DNA of 38,915 nt, taken from the NCBI GenBank assembly GCA_016710095.1, contig JADJLL010000027.1, forward strand, positions 1-38,915. Direction: 5' to 3'. The notes under the pieces are model-generated. The model was not told where the DNA came from and searched no databases. It was given only the letters and a program-made list of their open reading frames with translations. Shown here piece by piece: positions 8,882 through 16,694 of this stretch (positions are counted from its first letter, which is position 1; the number at the start of each line of letters is the position of its first letter). The DNA is from Candidatus Eiseniibacteriota bacterium. Lineage in GTDB: Bacteria; Eisenbacteria; RBG-16-71-46. The translations under genes were made by a program, and so were the position numbers.

Positions 8882-9403
8882 TCATGCGTTCGCCGCCGCG
8901 CTCGAAACGTACAGGCACAGTTCGTCGCCGTCGTCGCTCATGCGCACCGGGCGCTCGAAGTGCATCCCGACGTCCTCGAGCACGCGCCGCGACGCCGCGT
9001 TGTCGGGGCTGCAGATCGCGACCACGCGCGCGTGGCCGAGCGTGCCGAGCGCGTGCGCGAGACACGCCGCCGCGACTTCGCGCGCGTATCCGTGACCGCG
9101 CCCGGCGGGCAGGAACGCGAAGCCCAGGTCGGGCGAGTCGAGCGAATCACGCTTGAGCAGGCTGCACACGCCGAGCGGCTCGGTTTCGCCCCGGCGCAGG
9201 ACGGCCCAGAGCCCGAGACCTTCCGTCGCGTACAGCGGCAGGTACGCGCGCTCGATGTACGCGCGCGCCGCCTCGACCGTGGCCGCGTCGCGCTGCCCGA
9301 TGAAACGCACCCAGTCCGGATCGTTCAGCAGCGCGTGGATGAACGCCGCGTCGTCGAGCGTCAGCTCACGCAGCACGAGACGATCGGTGAGCGGGAAACT
9401 CAC
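8882..9403 (-). CDS. GNAT-family N-acetyltransferase (RimJ/RimL-like)
   Basis: A 173-residue acetyl-CoA-dependent acetyltransferase. It begins TDRLVLRELTLDDAAFIHAL, the usual RimJ/RimL-type N-terminus, and has the acetyl-CoA loop in FLPAGRGHGYAREVAAACLA and the late motif VVAICSPDNAASRRVLEDVG (Asn-x-x-Ser motif). The start is the GTG at 9403, which overlaps the stop of the DUF1572 gene (GTGA); the longer open frame has no family similarity. It is the last gene of a four-gene minus-strand operon and is followed by the hairpin at 8758. The substrate (protein N-terminus, antibiotic or small amine) cannot be told. Confidence 0.88.
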   Translation of the reverse strand: MSFPLTDRLVLRELTLDDAAFIHALLNDPDWVRFIGQRDAATVEAARAYIERAYLPLYATEGLGLWAVLRRGETEPLGVCSLLKRDSLDSPDLGFAFLPAGRGHGYAREVAAACLAHALGTLGHARVVAICSPDNAASRRVLEDVGMHFERPVRMSDDGDELCLYVSSAAANA

Positions 9404-9954
9404 GCGTGCTTCGCGTCCGGGTCTCCCCCGCGCGCCATCGCCTCGTTGAAGGCCTTCGACGCGCCACGCGCCACGCTCAGCGTCTTCCAGTTCGCGCCAC
9501 CCACGAGATGCTTCGCGAGCAGCACGATCTGACCCGTGTGCACGCCGTAGTGCTGGAGCTGGCGGCTGATCGCGGCGCTCACGAGCATCGGCTTCGTGCG
9601 GATCGTGATCGAGCGATCGAGATCGTCCTCGGTCAGTCCGTCGAGCGCGGCGAACAGGCACGACCAGCCCTGTTCCCAGCGCGCGAGCAACTGCTCCCTC
9701 GTGAGCCCCGTCGGATTCTCGAACTCGCCGTCCCGATCGCGGTTCGGCTTCTCGCCGTCGGTGGTGAGGAAGTCCGTCCAGCGCGAGAGCATGTTGCCGG
9801 CCATGTGCAGCATGATCGTGGCGATGCTGTTCGACTCGGGGCCGAGCTGGTGCGTCCACTGCTCGAACGGCACCTGCGCGATCGCGCGATCGCACTGCGC
9901 CTTCGAGTCGGCGTAGCGCTGACGCACGTCGGCGAGCCAGAGCATTCCGTTCAT
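9400..9954 (-). CDS. DinB-fold protein, DUF1572 type
   Basis: A 184-residue protein with the pattern of the DUF1572 branch of the DinB/YfiT superfamily: WLADVRQRYADSKAQCDRAI, then NSIATIMLHMAGNMLSRWTD, DREGEF-like NRDRDGEFENP, and a late QLQHYGVHTGQIVLLAKHLV. The histidines of MLHMAGN, QHYGVHTGQ and the acidic residues are the expected metal-binding positions. Members of this superfamily are four-helix metal proteins, some being thiol transferases; no specific reaction is known for this branch. The ATG at 9954 starts 17 bases after the next DinB gene. A second DinB-fold gene directly upstream suggests an old tandem arrangement. Confidence 0.82.
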   Translation of the reverse strand: MNGMLWLADVRQRYADSKAQCDRAIAQVPFEQWTHQLGPESNSIATIMLHMAGNMLSRWTDFLTTDGEKPNRDRDGEFENPTGLTREQLLARWEQGWSCLFAALDGLTEDDLDRSITIRTKPMLVSAAISRQLQHYGVHTGQIVLLAKHLVGGANWKTLSVARGASKAFNEAMARGGDPDAKHA

Positions 9955-9970
9955 CCGGTTCTCCGAAGTG

Positions 9971-10468
9971 TCAGGCGGGAGGCCACTGGCGCACCCAGCG
10001 GGGAGGCTGGACACCGTTCTGGCGCAGGAGCAGCTGGAGCTGCGCGGCGTGGTGCTGCACATGGCGCGTGATCAGCAGGAAGCGTTCGTAGCTGCTGAGG
10101 TCGTAGGTGCCGAACGTCCAGCGCTTCGCGGCGCCCACCTCGTCCATGGCCGCAATGACGGTCAGCGCCGCGGCGCGGCCACGCGACAGATACCCGAGCA
10201 GTTCGTCCCGGGTGTAGACGCGGTCGGGATAGAGTCCCGCCGGATCCATCTCGGCGACCGTGAACGGCGCCGGTGGCACGTAGGCCTCGACGTCGTCGGT
10301 CGAGTAGCAGTCGAGCCAGAACGCCGTGTGGTAGGCGATGTACCAGAACTCGTGCGGACCGATGCGCTCGCCCCAGACGTGCGGCGGGCAAGCGGTGATC
10401 GAGTTCTCGATGGCCTGGACCGACGCGGCGAGCTGGCTGGCGAGCGCGTTGCGGGCGAGATCGAACAC
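9971..10468 (-). CDS. DinB superfamily protein
   Basis: A 165-residue protein starting at a GTG two bases after the preceding gene (FDLARNALASQLAASVQAIE). It carries the DinB helical pattern with metal-binding histidines in WYIAYHTAFWLDCYS and in FLLITRHVQHHAAQLQLLLR. The C-terminal RQWPPA is short. It differs clearly in sequence from its neighbour at 9400-9954, so this is a pair of related folds rather than a recent duplication. Probable metal-dependent transferase or hydrolase; the substrate is unknown. Confidence is good for the fold, low for any role. Confidence 0.78.
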   Translation of the reverse strand: MFDLARNALASQLAASVQAIENSITACPPHVWGERIGPHEFWYIAYHTAFWLDCYSTDDVEAYVPPAPFTVAEMDPAGLYPDRVYTRDELLGYLSRGRAAALTVIAAMDEVGAAKRWTFGTYDLSSYERFLLITRHVQHHAAQLQLLLRQNGVQPPRWVRQWPPA

Positions 10469-10470
10469 CC

Positions 10471-10854
10471 TCAGGACTTCTCCATCACGGTGAACACCAC
10501 GCCCTCCGGGTCGATCACCTCGGCGACCGGCGCGAGATCGTGGTCCGCGTCGAGCGGCGACCAGTTGCGGCGAATGACCTTCAACTGCACCTGCTTGCCC
10601 TGCAGGCGCTGATGCCAAGCGGCCACGTCGATGCCGCGCTCGACGCCGCGGTTGATGTAGTAGCGATGCCCGTCTCCCTCGACCCAGATGCTCACGTCGA
10701 GGCCGCCCGGAGACGTCACCGAGGAGACGCGACCCGTCACGGTGTAGCAACGGTCGGGAGTGGGCCTCGGCACGGGGGTGAGCGCCATGACCATGAGGAC
10801 GAGAATCGCAGCGCCGAGTACCGCACCGAGCTTCGTCAGAATCGAGCGAATCAT
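10471..10854 (-). CDS. Small membrane-anchored protein of unknown function
   Basis: A 127-residue protein, first in its operon, with an ATG eight bases after GGAGGAAAGC. Residues 1-28 form a signal peptide or membrane anchor (MIRSILTKLGAVLGAAILVL and on). The rest looks like a small beta-rich domain: CYTVTGRVSSVTSPGGLDVS, then GHRYYINRGVERGIDVAAWH and KQVQLKVIRRNWSPLD, ending FTVMEKS. I do not recognise the family. The RYYINRG segment recurs in other small secreted proteins of unknown role, but I cannot name one with certainty. Confidence 0.7.
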   Translation of the reverse strand: MIRSILTKLGAVLGAAILVLMVMALTPVPRPTPDRCYTVTGRVSSVTSPGGLDVSIWVEGDGHRYYINRGVERGIDVAAWHQRLQGKQVQLKVIRRNWSPLDADHDLAPVAEVIDPEGVVFTVMEKS

Positions 10855-10939
10855 GCTTTCCTCCGTGGGGGAGTGCCGCGCGTGACGGGACCCGACCTTC
10901 TACACCCTCTCGGGCGGTGAAGTTCCACGACGAGGCTCG

Positions 10940-11461
10940 CTACTCTCCCGCCTCGTCGTCGCGGATCGAGAGTACCCGGCGGATGGTGTCTCCGTCGAAG
11001 CCTCTTCGCGCGAGCAGGGCGTACAGGCGCTGGCTGCGCACGCGCGGCTCGAGCTTCGCGTAGCGCGCGGAAACCTGGAGCACGAGCTTGCGCGCGACGG
11101 AAAACTCGTCGGCCGCGCCCTCGCGCTCTTCGATCAGTCCGCGGCCCGCGACGATCGCCTCGTCGGCGACGCCCTTGGCACGCAGCTCGCGCTGCAGGCG
11201 CGACCAGCCGGACGGGCGCCGGCCCCAGCGGCCGGCGAGGAACGCACGCGCGTACTCGGTGTCGTCCACGAGTCCGACTTCGGCGAGGCGCTCCACGATT
11301 TCGGTCACGACCGGCGCGGCGAAGCCTTTGTCGCGCAGGCGGCGTTCGAGATCGCTGCGCGTGCGACGCGTGCGCTCGAGCAGCTTGAGCGCCGCTTCAC
11401 GCGTGGCGACGGGGTCGTCGTTGGGTTCGGCGTCGGGGTCACGCCGGGTGCGAAAGGCCAT
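10940..11461 (-). CDS. recX: RecA regulator RecX
   Basis: A 173-residue protein with the three-helix repeats of RecX: REAALKLLERTRRTRSDLER, then RLRDKGFAAPVVTEIVERLAEVGLVDDTEYARAFL, and the later SRLQRELRAKGVADEAI and LYALLARRGFDGDTIRRVLS. RecX binds the groove of RecA filaments and limits their growth and ATPase. It lies 75 bases downstream of recA on the same strand, the usual arrangement for co-transcription, so damage induction of recA would also raise recX. The length is normal. Confidence 0.93.
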   Translation of the reverse strand: MAFRTRRDPDAEPNDDPVATREAALKLLERTRRTRSDLERRLRDKGFAAPVVTEIVERLAEVGLVDDTEYARAFLAGRWGRRPSGWSRLQRELRAKGVADEAIVAGRGLIEEREGAADEFSVARKLVLQVSARYAKLEPRVRSQRLYALLARRGFDGDTIRRVLSIRDDEAGE

Positions 11462-11536
11462 GGTCGGTGCGCTCCCCGTGAAGGTCAGAGACGGGCGCCG
11501 CCCGATGAGTTGGACGGCGCCCGGACCTGGCGGAAC

Positions 11537-12679
11537 TTAACGGCGGGCCGCGGCGGCCGGAACCGGCGCCGGAGCCTGCGGACGAGCGGCAGCCGCAGCA
11601 CCCGCGACAGCCTTGGCCGCCGCGTCGGGCGACGGCGCGCTGCCGTTGGTGGCGACCGGAGCACCTTCGACTCGAAGGCCGATCAGCGGGAACAGCTTGG
11701 CTTCGATCTTCAGGCGCACGTCCGGATGCTCCTTGAGGAACATGCGCGAGTTCTCGCGGCCCTGGCCGAGGCGTTCGTCGCCGAAGCTGAACCACGTGCC
11801 GGCCTTGCTGACGACCATCTTGTCCACGGCCATGTCGAGCAGTTCGCCTTCGCGCGAGATGCCCTGGTTGTAGATGATGTCGAACTCGGCCTCGCGGAAC
11901 GGCGCGGCGACCTTGTTCTTCACGACCTTCACCTTGGTGCGGTTACCGACGGCCGTCTCGCCTTCCTTCAGCGTGGCGATGCGGCGGATGTCGAGGCGCA
12001 CGGAGGCGTAGAACTTGAGCGCACGGCCACCGGCGGTCGTCTCAGGGTTGCCGAACATGACACCGATCTGCATGCGGATCTGGTTGATGAAGATGACCGT
12101 CGTGTTGCTCTTGTTGATCGAGCCCGTCAGCTTGCGGAGCGCCTGCGACATGAGGCGCGCCTGCAGACCGACGTGCGAGTCACCCATTTCGCCTTCGATT
12201 TCGGCGCGCGGCACGAGGGCGGCGACGGAGTCGATGACGACGATGTCCACGGCGGCCGAGCGCACGAGCGTGTCGGCGATCTCGAGCGCCTCTTCGCCCG
12301 TGTCGGGCTGCGCGACGTGCAGGTTGGCGATGTCCACGCCGAGCTTCTGCGCGTAGCCGGAATCGAGCGCGTGCTCGGCGTCGATGAACACCGCGTTGCC
12401 GCCGTTCTTCTGGGCGTTCGCGATGATCGTGAGCGCGAGCGTCGTCTTGCCCGAGGATTCCGGTCCGTAGATTTCGATGATGCGGCCGCGGGGCACGCCG
12501 CCCACGCCGAGGGCCAGGTCGAGTCCGATCGAGCCGGTGCTGATGGTCTCGATCTCGGGCGCGGCATTGCCTTCGCCCAGCTTCATGATGGCGCCCTTGC
12601 CGAACTGCTTCTCGATCTGCTGGAGCGCCAGGTCGAGAGCCTTCGTGCGTTCCTTGGCGTTTGCCGGGTTGGTGATCAT
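11537..12679 (-). CDS. recA: Recombinase RecA
   Basis: A 380-residue DNA strand-exchange ATPase and SOS co-protease. Walker A is GPESSGKTT (residues 72-80), Walker B is VVID (147-150), and the DNA-binding loops are seen in VPRAEIEGEMGDSHVGLQAR and MFGNPETTAGGRALKFYASV. The C-terminal 40 residues are a low-complexity Ala/Pro tail (PVPAAAARR end) in place of the acidic tail of E. coli RecA, which is unusual since the acidic tail normally tempers DNA binding. The ATG at 12679 follows AAGGAG. An SOS-like palindrome lies 73 bases upstream. cinA and thpR precede it and recX follows. Confidence 0.98.
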   Translation of the reverse strand: MITNPANAKERTKALDLALQQIEKQFGKGAIMKLGEGNAAPEIETISTGSIGLDLALGVGGVPRGRIIEIYGPESSGKTTLALTIIANAQKNGGNAVFIDAEHALDSGYAQKLGVDIANLHVAQPDTGEEALEIADTLVRSAAVDIVVIDSVAALVPRAEIEGEMGDSHVGLQARLMSQALRKLTGSINKSNTTVIFINQIRMQIGVMFGNPETTAGGRALKFYASVRLDIRRIATLKEGETAVGNRTKVKVVKNKVAAPFREAEFDIIYNQGISREGELLDMAVDKMVVSKAGTWFSFGDERLGQGRENSRMFLKEHPDVRLKIEAKLFPLIGLRVEGAPVATNGSAPSPDAAAKAVAGAAAAARPQAPAPVPAAAARR

Positions 12680-12751
12680 TGAGCTGCGTCTCCTTCGCAG
12701 GGGCTGCGCTTGATGTGCGGGGATGGCCGCCGGGGGCGGCCTCGGCGCGCA

Positions 12752-12771
12752 TACTACACAGGTGTGCAGTA
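12752..12771. promoter_or_regulatory. Candidate LexA (SOS) box upstream of recA
   Basis: On the recA strand it reads TACTGCACACCTGTGTAGTA, an inverted repeat matching at 8 of 10 positions per arm. It fits the TACTG-N10-CAGTA shape of proteobacterial LexA sites with one change (CAG to TAG). It sits 73-92 bases before the recA start, inside the thpR-recA gap, where an SOS operator is expected. Confidence 0.55.
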
Positions 12772-12809
12772 ACCCCCAAGGACTTTTTTTCGGGGGGTGT
12801 TTCGGGCCC

Positions 12810-13364
12810 CTACTTCCCCAGCAGGGCCTCGCCGACCACGTCGTAGCGCGAGCCGCCGGGGGCGAGCGCGCTCTGGACGAGCACGATCTTGCCGACCTTG
12901 AAGCGCACTTCGGGCGACTCGGTCTTCACGAGCCGCTCCGTCCAGTCCGCGGGCGTGCGCACGCGGCCGAGCGTCAGGTGCGGCTCGAAGTCGTGGTCCG
13001 CGGCCGGGAAGCCGTGCTTGGCGAGCGACTTGTCGAGCGCGATCGCGAGCTTGCGCATCGCGTCGGCGCCGGCCTCGAGCCCGGCCCACAGCACGCGTGC
13101 GCGCTTGGGCACCGGGAACGCGCCGAGGCCGCTGAGCGCGACCTCGAACGTCGCCTGCGACTTGGCCGCCTCGCGCGCGGCCGACAACGCCGCCGCCATG
13201 CCGGCCTCGTCCTGTTCGGCGAGGAAACGCAGCGTGAAGTGCAGGTTGTCGCGCTTCACCCACGAGACGCTGTTGCCCCCGCGAGTCGCGCGCAGCGAAT
13301 CACTGGCCCGCGCGGCGACGGCCTGCGCTTCGGGCGGCGGGAACACGGCGAGGAACAATCGCAT
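12810..13364 (-). CDS. thpR: RNA 2',3'-cyclic phosphodiesterase (LigT/ThpR, 2H family)
   Basis: A 184-residue 2H phosphoesterase. Both signature H-x-T-x motifs are present: HFTL at residue 42 and HLTL at residue 129, with the family pattern VKRDNLHFTLRFLAE and FEPHLTLGRV. These enzymes hydrolyse 2',3'-cyclic phosphates on RNA and can join 2',5' bonds in vitro. It starts at an ATG ten bases after the cinA stop, so the two are one operon, and it ends 45 bases before the SOS-like palindrome. The cinA-thpR-recA order is common in bacteria. Confidence 0.94.
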   Translation of the reverse strand: MRLFLAVFPPPEAQAVAARASDSLRATRGGNSVSWVKRDNLHFTLRFLAEQDEAGMAAALSAAREAAKSQATFEVALSGLGAFPVPKRARVLWAGLEAGADAMRKLAIALDKSLAKHGFPAADHDFEPHLTLGRVRTPADWTERLVKTESPEVRFKVGKIVLVQSALAPGGSRYDVVGEALLGK

Positions 13365-13374
13365 GGTCTCGGTC

Positions 13375-14631
13375 TCAGTCCAGTGAGGGATCGACGGGGA
13401 TTTCGAGCAGGTGACGGCGCAGCATGTCGAGCGCCGTCTGCGCGGCGCGTTCGCGCACGGTGGCGCGGCTGCCGAGCAGGCGGTGCACGCGCGACACGGT
13501 GCCGAGCGGCGTCACGAGCGCGATGTACACGGTTCCGACGGGTTTGTTCTCGCTGCCGCCGTCGGGGCCAGCGACGCCGGTGATGCCCACGCCCACTTCG
13601 ACGTTCGCACGCTCGCGCGCGCCGGCCGCCATCTGTTCGGCCACCGCGGCGCTGACCGCGCCCTGCGCCTTGAGCGTCGCCTCGTCCACACCCAGCAGCT
13701 CGAGCTTGGCTTCGTTGGCGTACGTCACGAAGCCGCGCTCGAACCAGGCCGACGATCCGGGCGTGTCGGTGATGCGCTTCGCGAGCAGCCCGCCCGTGCA
13801 CGACTCGGCCGTGGCGATGCGCCACGAACGCTCGCGCAGGCACGCGCCCACGACTTCTTCCATGCCCACGCCACCCTCGGCGTAGACCACGTTGCGGACC
13901 TTCGCCATGAGCTCGTTGTACGCGCGCAGGACCGTGTCGCGCACGCCGGCCGCGTTGTTGCCGGCCACGGTCACGCGCAGGTCCACGCCGAAGTAGCTCG
14001 GCAGGTACGCGAAGCTCGCGCCCGGCCACGCGTCCGGCATCGCGCCGATGCGCTCGTGCAGCTGGCTCTCCCACGAACCGTACGTGCGCAGCGTGAAGCT
14101 CTCGACCGTGCGGCCGGTGCGCTCGCGCAGGAACGGCACCAGGTACTCCTCGGTGATCGCTTCCATTTCGCTGGGCACGCCGGGCAGCAGGATCACGGGC
14201 TTGTCGCGATGCGTGATCACGATGCCGGGCGCCGCGCCCACGGGGTTCATCCACACTTCCGCGCCGCGCGGGATGAGCGCCATCGTCTCGACCGTCGACG
14301 GCAGCTTGCGTCCCGCCTTCTTGCCACGCTCACGGATCGCCTTGAGCACGTTCTCGTCGAGCCCGAGCGGACGATTGAGCAGCGTCGCGACCGCCTTGCG
14401 CGTGACGTCGTCCGGAGTCGGTCCCAGTCCGCCCGTCATGACGACGGCGTCGGCGCGCTCGAGCGCGCGGCCGAGTCCCTCGGCGATGCGTTCGGCGGAG
14501 TCGCCCACGGTGGAATGCCACATCACCTCCACGCTCGTCGCCTCGAGGGCGCGGGCGAGGTAGGCGAAGTTGGTGTCCACGGTGCGGCCGGACAGCACTT
14601 CGTTTCCGATGGTGACGATTTCGACGTTCAT
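13375..14631 (-). CDS. cinA: Competence/damage-inducible protein CinA (nucleotide pyrophosphatase-amidase)
   Basis: A 418-residue two-domain protein. The N-terminal MoaB/Mog-like domain (about 1-170) shows VEIVTIGNEVLSG, VVMTGGLGPTPDD and ILLPGVPSEMEAI; in characterised relatives it hydrolyses ADP-ribose or NAD-type pyrophosphates. The C-terminal domain (about 255-418) is NMN deamidase-like (PncC): IATAESCTGGLLAKRITDTP, then GFVTYANEAKLELLGV and GITGVAGPDGGSENKPVGTV. Start chosen at the ATG at 14631 because the sequence before it has no family similarity. It is the first gene of cinA-thpR, upstream of recA-recX, and divergent from the secreted-protein gene at 14794. Confidence 0.95.
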   Translation of the reverse strand: MNVEIVTIGNEVLSGRTVDTNFAYLARALEATSVEVMWHSTVGDSAERIAEGLGRALERADAVVMTGGLGPTPDDVTRKAVATLLNRPLGLDENVLKAIRERGKKAGRKLPSTVETMALIPRGAEVWMNPVGAAPGIVITHRDKPVILLPGVPSEMEAITEEYLVPFLRERTGRTVESFTLRTYGSWESQLHERIGAMPDAWPGASFAYLPSYFGVDLRVTVAGNNAAGVRDTVLRAYNELMAKVRNVVYAEGGVGMEEVVGACLRERSWRIATAESCTGGLLAKRITDTPGSSAWFERGFVTYANEAKLELLGVDEATLKAQGAVSAAVAEQMAAGARERANVEVGVGITGVAGPDGGSENKPVGTVYIALVTPLGTVSRVHRLLGSRATVRERAAQTALDMLRRHLLEIPVDPSLD

Positions 14632-14793
14632 GCGCGGGAGTGTGCTCGGGAGGGCCGGCGTGGTGCGGGGACGGAACGCCCGCACTTTGACGCAGTGCGG
14701 GGTGTGCGGCAACTGGGACCGGGCGGGCGCGGCCCGTCGTGCTACCGTCGCGCCTCGTCCCGCACGCCCCCACCGCTCGCTCGAGGTACCGGC

Positions 14794-15789
14794 ATGCTTC
14801 GCCCGATCGCCCTGTTCGCTGGTCTTTCGCTGGCCGTCACCGTCGCGCTCGCCGCCCCGGCCGTCCGCAGCCCACGGCCCGCTCCCGGCCAGACCCAGAA
14901 ACCCGCCGCCCCCGCCACGCCGGCCGCCGCGCCGTCGTTCGACAAATGGTGGCACGACGGCAAGGCCGAGCTCGACGGCTACCGCGTCACGGTCCAGCGC
15001 TACGGCCAGCCGCGGTCCGCGCGCGCCGTCGCGATCTTCGTGACCGAGCCCTTCAGCGGCTCGCGCCACGTGAAGCTCGACGATCCCGCGAAGACGCCCG
15101 CCGACGCCGTGGACGTGCTCAAGCTGAACCTCGTGCGCGACTTCCAGACGGGCGTCTACGACTATCACACGATGCTTTCGGTCTTCACGCAGGCGCGCGA
15201 CTTCAGCCCGCTCAAGGTGACGTTCACGAGCAGCGAGTGGTGCGGCCAGGTGTTCGAGGAACTGCACTTCTGGAGCGGCTTCACGCAGCACAAGCTCTTC
15301 AGCTACTTCGAAGGCGAGTCGTTCGAGCGCAAGCAGCCCTACCCCACGAGCGGCGTGTCCGAGGACAACCTCTGGATCGTGCTGCGCGGACTGCGCGGGC
15401 CTTTCCTGAAGCCCGGCGAGAAGCGCGTCGTGCCCTACCTGGCCGGCGCGTTCTGGCGCCGCCTCGCGCATCGCGACGCCGACTGGATGAAGGCGTCCAT
15501 CGAGCGTCTCGCGCGCCCCGAGCGCGTCACCGTGCCCGCGGGCGCGTTCGTCGCGGACGTCTACGAAGTGCGCCCCGCGGACGGCCGCGTCGGGCGCTTC
15601 TGGATCGAGCAGGCGTACCCGCGCCGCATCGTGCGCTGGCAGTGGACCGCTCCGGCGGCCGGAGCGCCGATGGGCGGCACCGACGCGGGCGAGCTCACGG
15701 GCACGACGCGCCTCGACTACTGGCGCACGCACGATCCGGGCGACGAGAAGCTGCTCGAGTCGATCGGGCTCGGCCCCGCGCTGAAGTAG
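14794..15789 (+). CDS. Exported protein of an uncharacterised family (often mislabelled Maf)
   Basis: A 331-residue protein with a signal peptide (MLRPIALFAGLSLAVTVALA) and a Pro/Ala-rich linker to residue about 48. The body begins WWHDGKAELDGYRVTVQRYG, then AVAIFVTEPFSGSRHVKLDD, VLKLNLVRDFQTGVYDYHTM, SSEWCGQVFEELHF and SYFEGESFE. I recognise this pattern from exported proteins in Bacteroidota and relatives that databases sometimes call septum formation inhibitor Maf; it has no similarity to real Maf pyrophosphatase motifs. No catalytic site is evident. It is transcribed alone on the plus strand, divergent from cinA, and its end meets the minus-strand small gene at 15793 after three bases. 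Confidence 0.75.
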   Translation: MLRPIALFAGLSLAVTVALAAPAVRSPRPAPGQTQKPAAPATPAAAPSFDKWWHDGKAELDGYRVTVQRYGQPRSARAVAIFVTEPFSGSRHVKLDDPAKTPADAVDVLKLNLVRDFQTGVYDYHTMLSVFTQARDFSPLKVTFTSSEWCGQVFEELHFWSGFTQHKLFSYFEGESFERKQPYPTSGVSEDNLWIVLRGLRGPFLKPGEKRVVPYLAGAFWRRLAHRDADWMKASIERLARPERVTVPAGAFVADVYEVRPADGRVGRFWIEQAYPRRIVRWQWTAPAAGAPMGGTDAGELTGTTRLDYWRTHDPGDEKLLESIGLGPALK

Positions 15790-15792
15790 CGC

Positions 15793-16140
15793 TCAGCCCG
15801 CGTCGTGCACGGCGCGGTGGCGCAGCAGCTCCGCCCAGAGCACTTCGGGCGCGAGCAGCGTCGCGCCGCTCTCGCGATTCCACACGGAGGAGCGGTCGTC
15901 CTCGTCGCCGCCGTGCGTCCATCGGCCCGGCACGCTCGCGACCACCGCGTCGAACGTCTCCGCCGTGGGCGGCGACAGCAGCAGCGTGAACTCGTACAGC
16001 TCGGGCATGCGCTCGTAGCGCTCGGGCGGCGACGATTCGATCGCGCGCCACGCGGCCGCGGCGGCGAGCAGGCGCGGCGACAACGCGGCGGCGGTCGCGG
16101 CGTCCGGGCACTCGGCGAGCACGCGCAGCATGAGGATCAC
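15793..16140 (-). CDS. Small protein of unknown function coupled to kptA
   Basis: About 115 residues, starting at a GTG that overlaps the kptA stop (GTGA); an ATG three codons later is the alternative. The N-terminal half is Ala-rich and helical (LRVLAECPDAATAAALSPRL), the second half more polar (ELYEFTLLLSPPTAETFDAV, then VPGRWTHGGDEDDRSSVWNR). There is no signal peptide or membrane segment. The overlap suggests made-together stoichiometry with KptA, but the family is not recognised. An open frame runs further upstream inside kptA and is ignored. Confidence 0.6.
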   Translation of the reverse strand: MILMLRVLAECPDAATAAALSPRLLAAAAAWRAIESSPPERYERMPELYEFTLLLSPPTAETFDAVVASVPGRWTHGGDEDDRSSVWNRESGATLLAPEVLWAELLRHRAVHDAG

Positions 16141-16694
16141 GCGGGAACTCCTTCGGGAATCGCGAGGAACTCCGGCGGCAGCGTGCGCACGAGCCACACG
16201 TGGTTCTGCGACAGGTGGAACACGTGCCCGGCCTCGTGCGCCTCGAACGCGTGCACCGCGATCACGACGGGCTTGCCGTGGCGCGCGCCGACACGCTCGG
16301 CCGCGGTGACCGACGCCGACAGGTGCACGAACTGGCGGTCGAGCGGACGCAGCCCATCGCGCCGGATCGCCACGAGAAAGCGCGTCGCGGTGCCGTGATG
16401 GAGCAGCGCAGGCGGCACCACGGGCGCGAGCCCGAGGTCCACGTCGATCGAGTGTCCCTGCACCGCACGAATGCGCGCGCCGTCGTCGCTGAGCGCGAAG
16501 CGCTGCTTGTCGTTCGTCGCGACGACTTCGGCGATCGTGGCCGCGTCCAGTGTGCGCCCGCGCGTGCGCGCGCACACGATCAGCTCGTCCACGCTCGCCC
16601 AGCCCTCGCGGTCGAGGTGCAGCCCGATCGCCTCGGGCTCGTGGCGCAGCACGAAGCTCAGGAAGCGGCTGAGACCCGCGAAACGGTCAACCAC
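16137..16694 (-). CDS. kptA: RNA 2'-phosphotransferase (KptA/Tpt1)
   Basis: A 185-residue NAD-dependent enzyme that removes an internal RNA 2'-phosphate by transferring it to NAD, giving ADP-ribose 1'',2''-cyclic phosphate. The family signatures are all present: LSRFLSFVLRHEPEAIGLHL, VATNDKQRFAL, IRAVQGHSIDVDLGL, HHGTATRFL and RPLDRQFVHLSASVTAAERV. In eukaryotes it finishes tRNA splicing; in bacteria the natural substrate is unclear. The GTG start overlaps the end of the membrane gene at 16687 by eight bases. Together with thpR about 2.8 kb away, the region holds two enzymes of RNA 2'-phosphate chemistry. Confidence 0.93.
   Translation of the reverse strand: MVDRFAGLSRFLSFVLRHEPEAIGLHLDREGWASVDELIVCARTRGRTLDAATIAEVVATNDKQRFALSDDGARIRAVQGHSIDVDLGLAPVVPPALLHHGTATRFLVAIRRDGLRPLDRQFVHLSASVTAAERVGARHGKPVVIAVHAFEAHEAGHVFHLSQNHVWLVRTLPPEFLAIPEGVPA

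Noticed and set aside
12773..12796. Possible terminator between thpR and recA (CCCCC ... GGGGG around a run of T)
   Set aside because: Only five base pairs with a 14-base loop, and the T-run lies inside the loop rather than after the stem.
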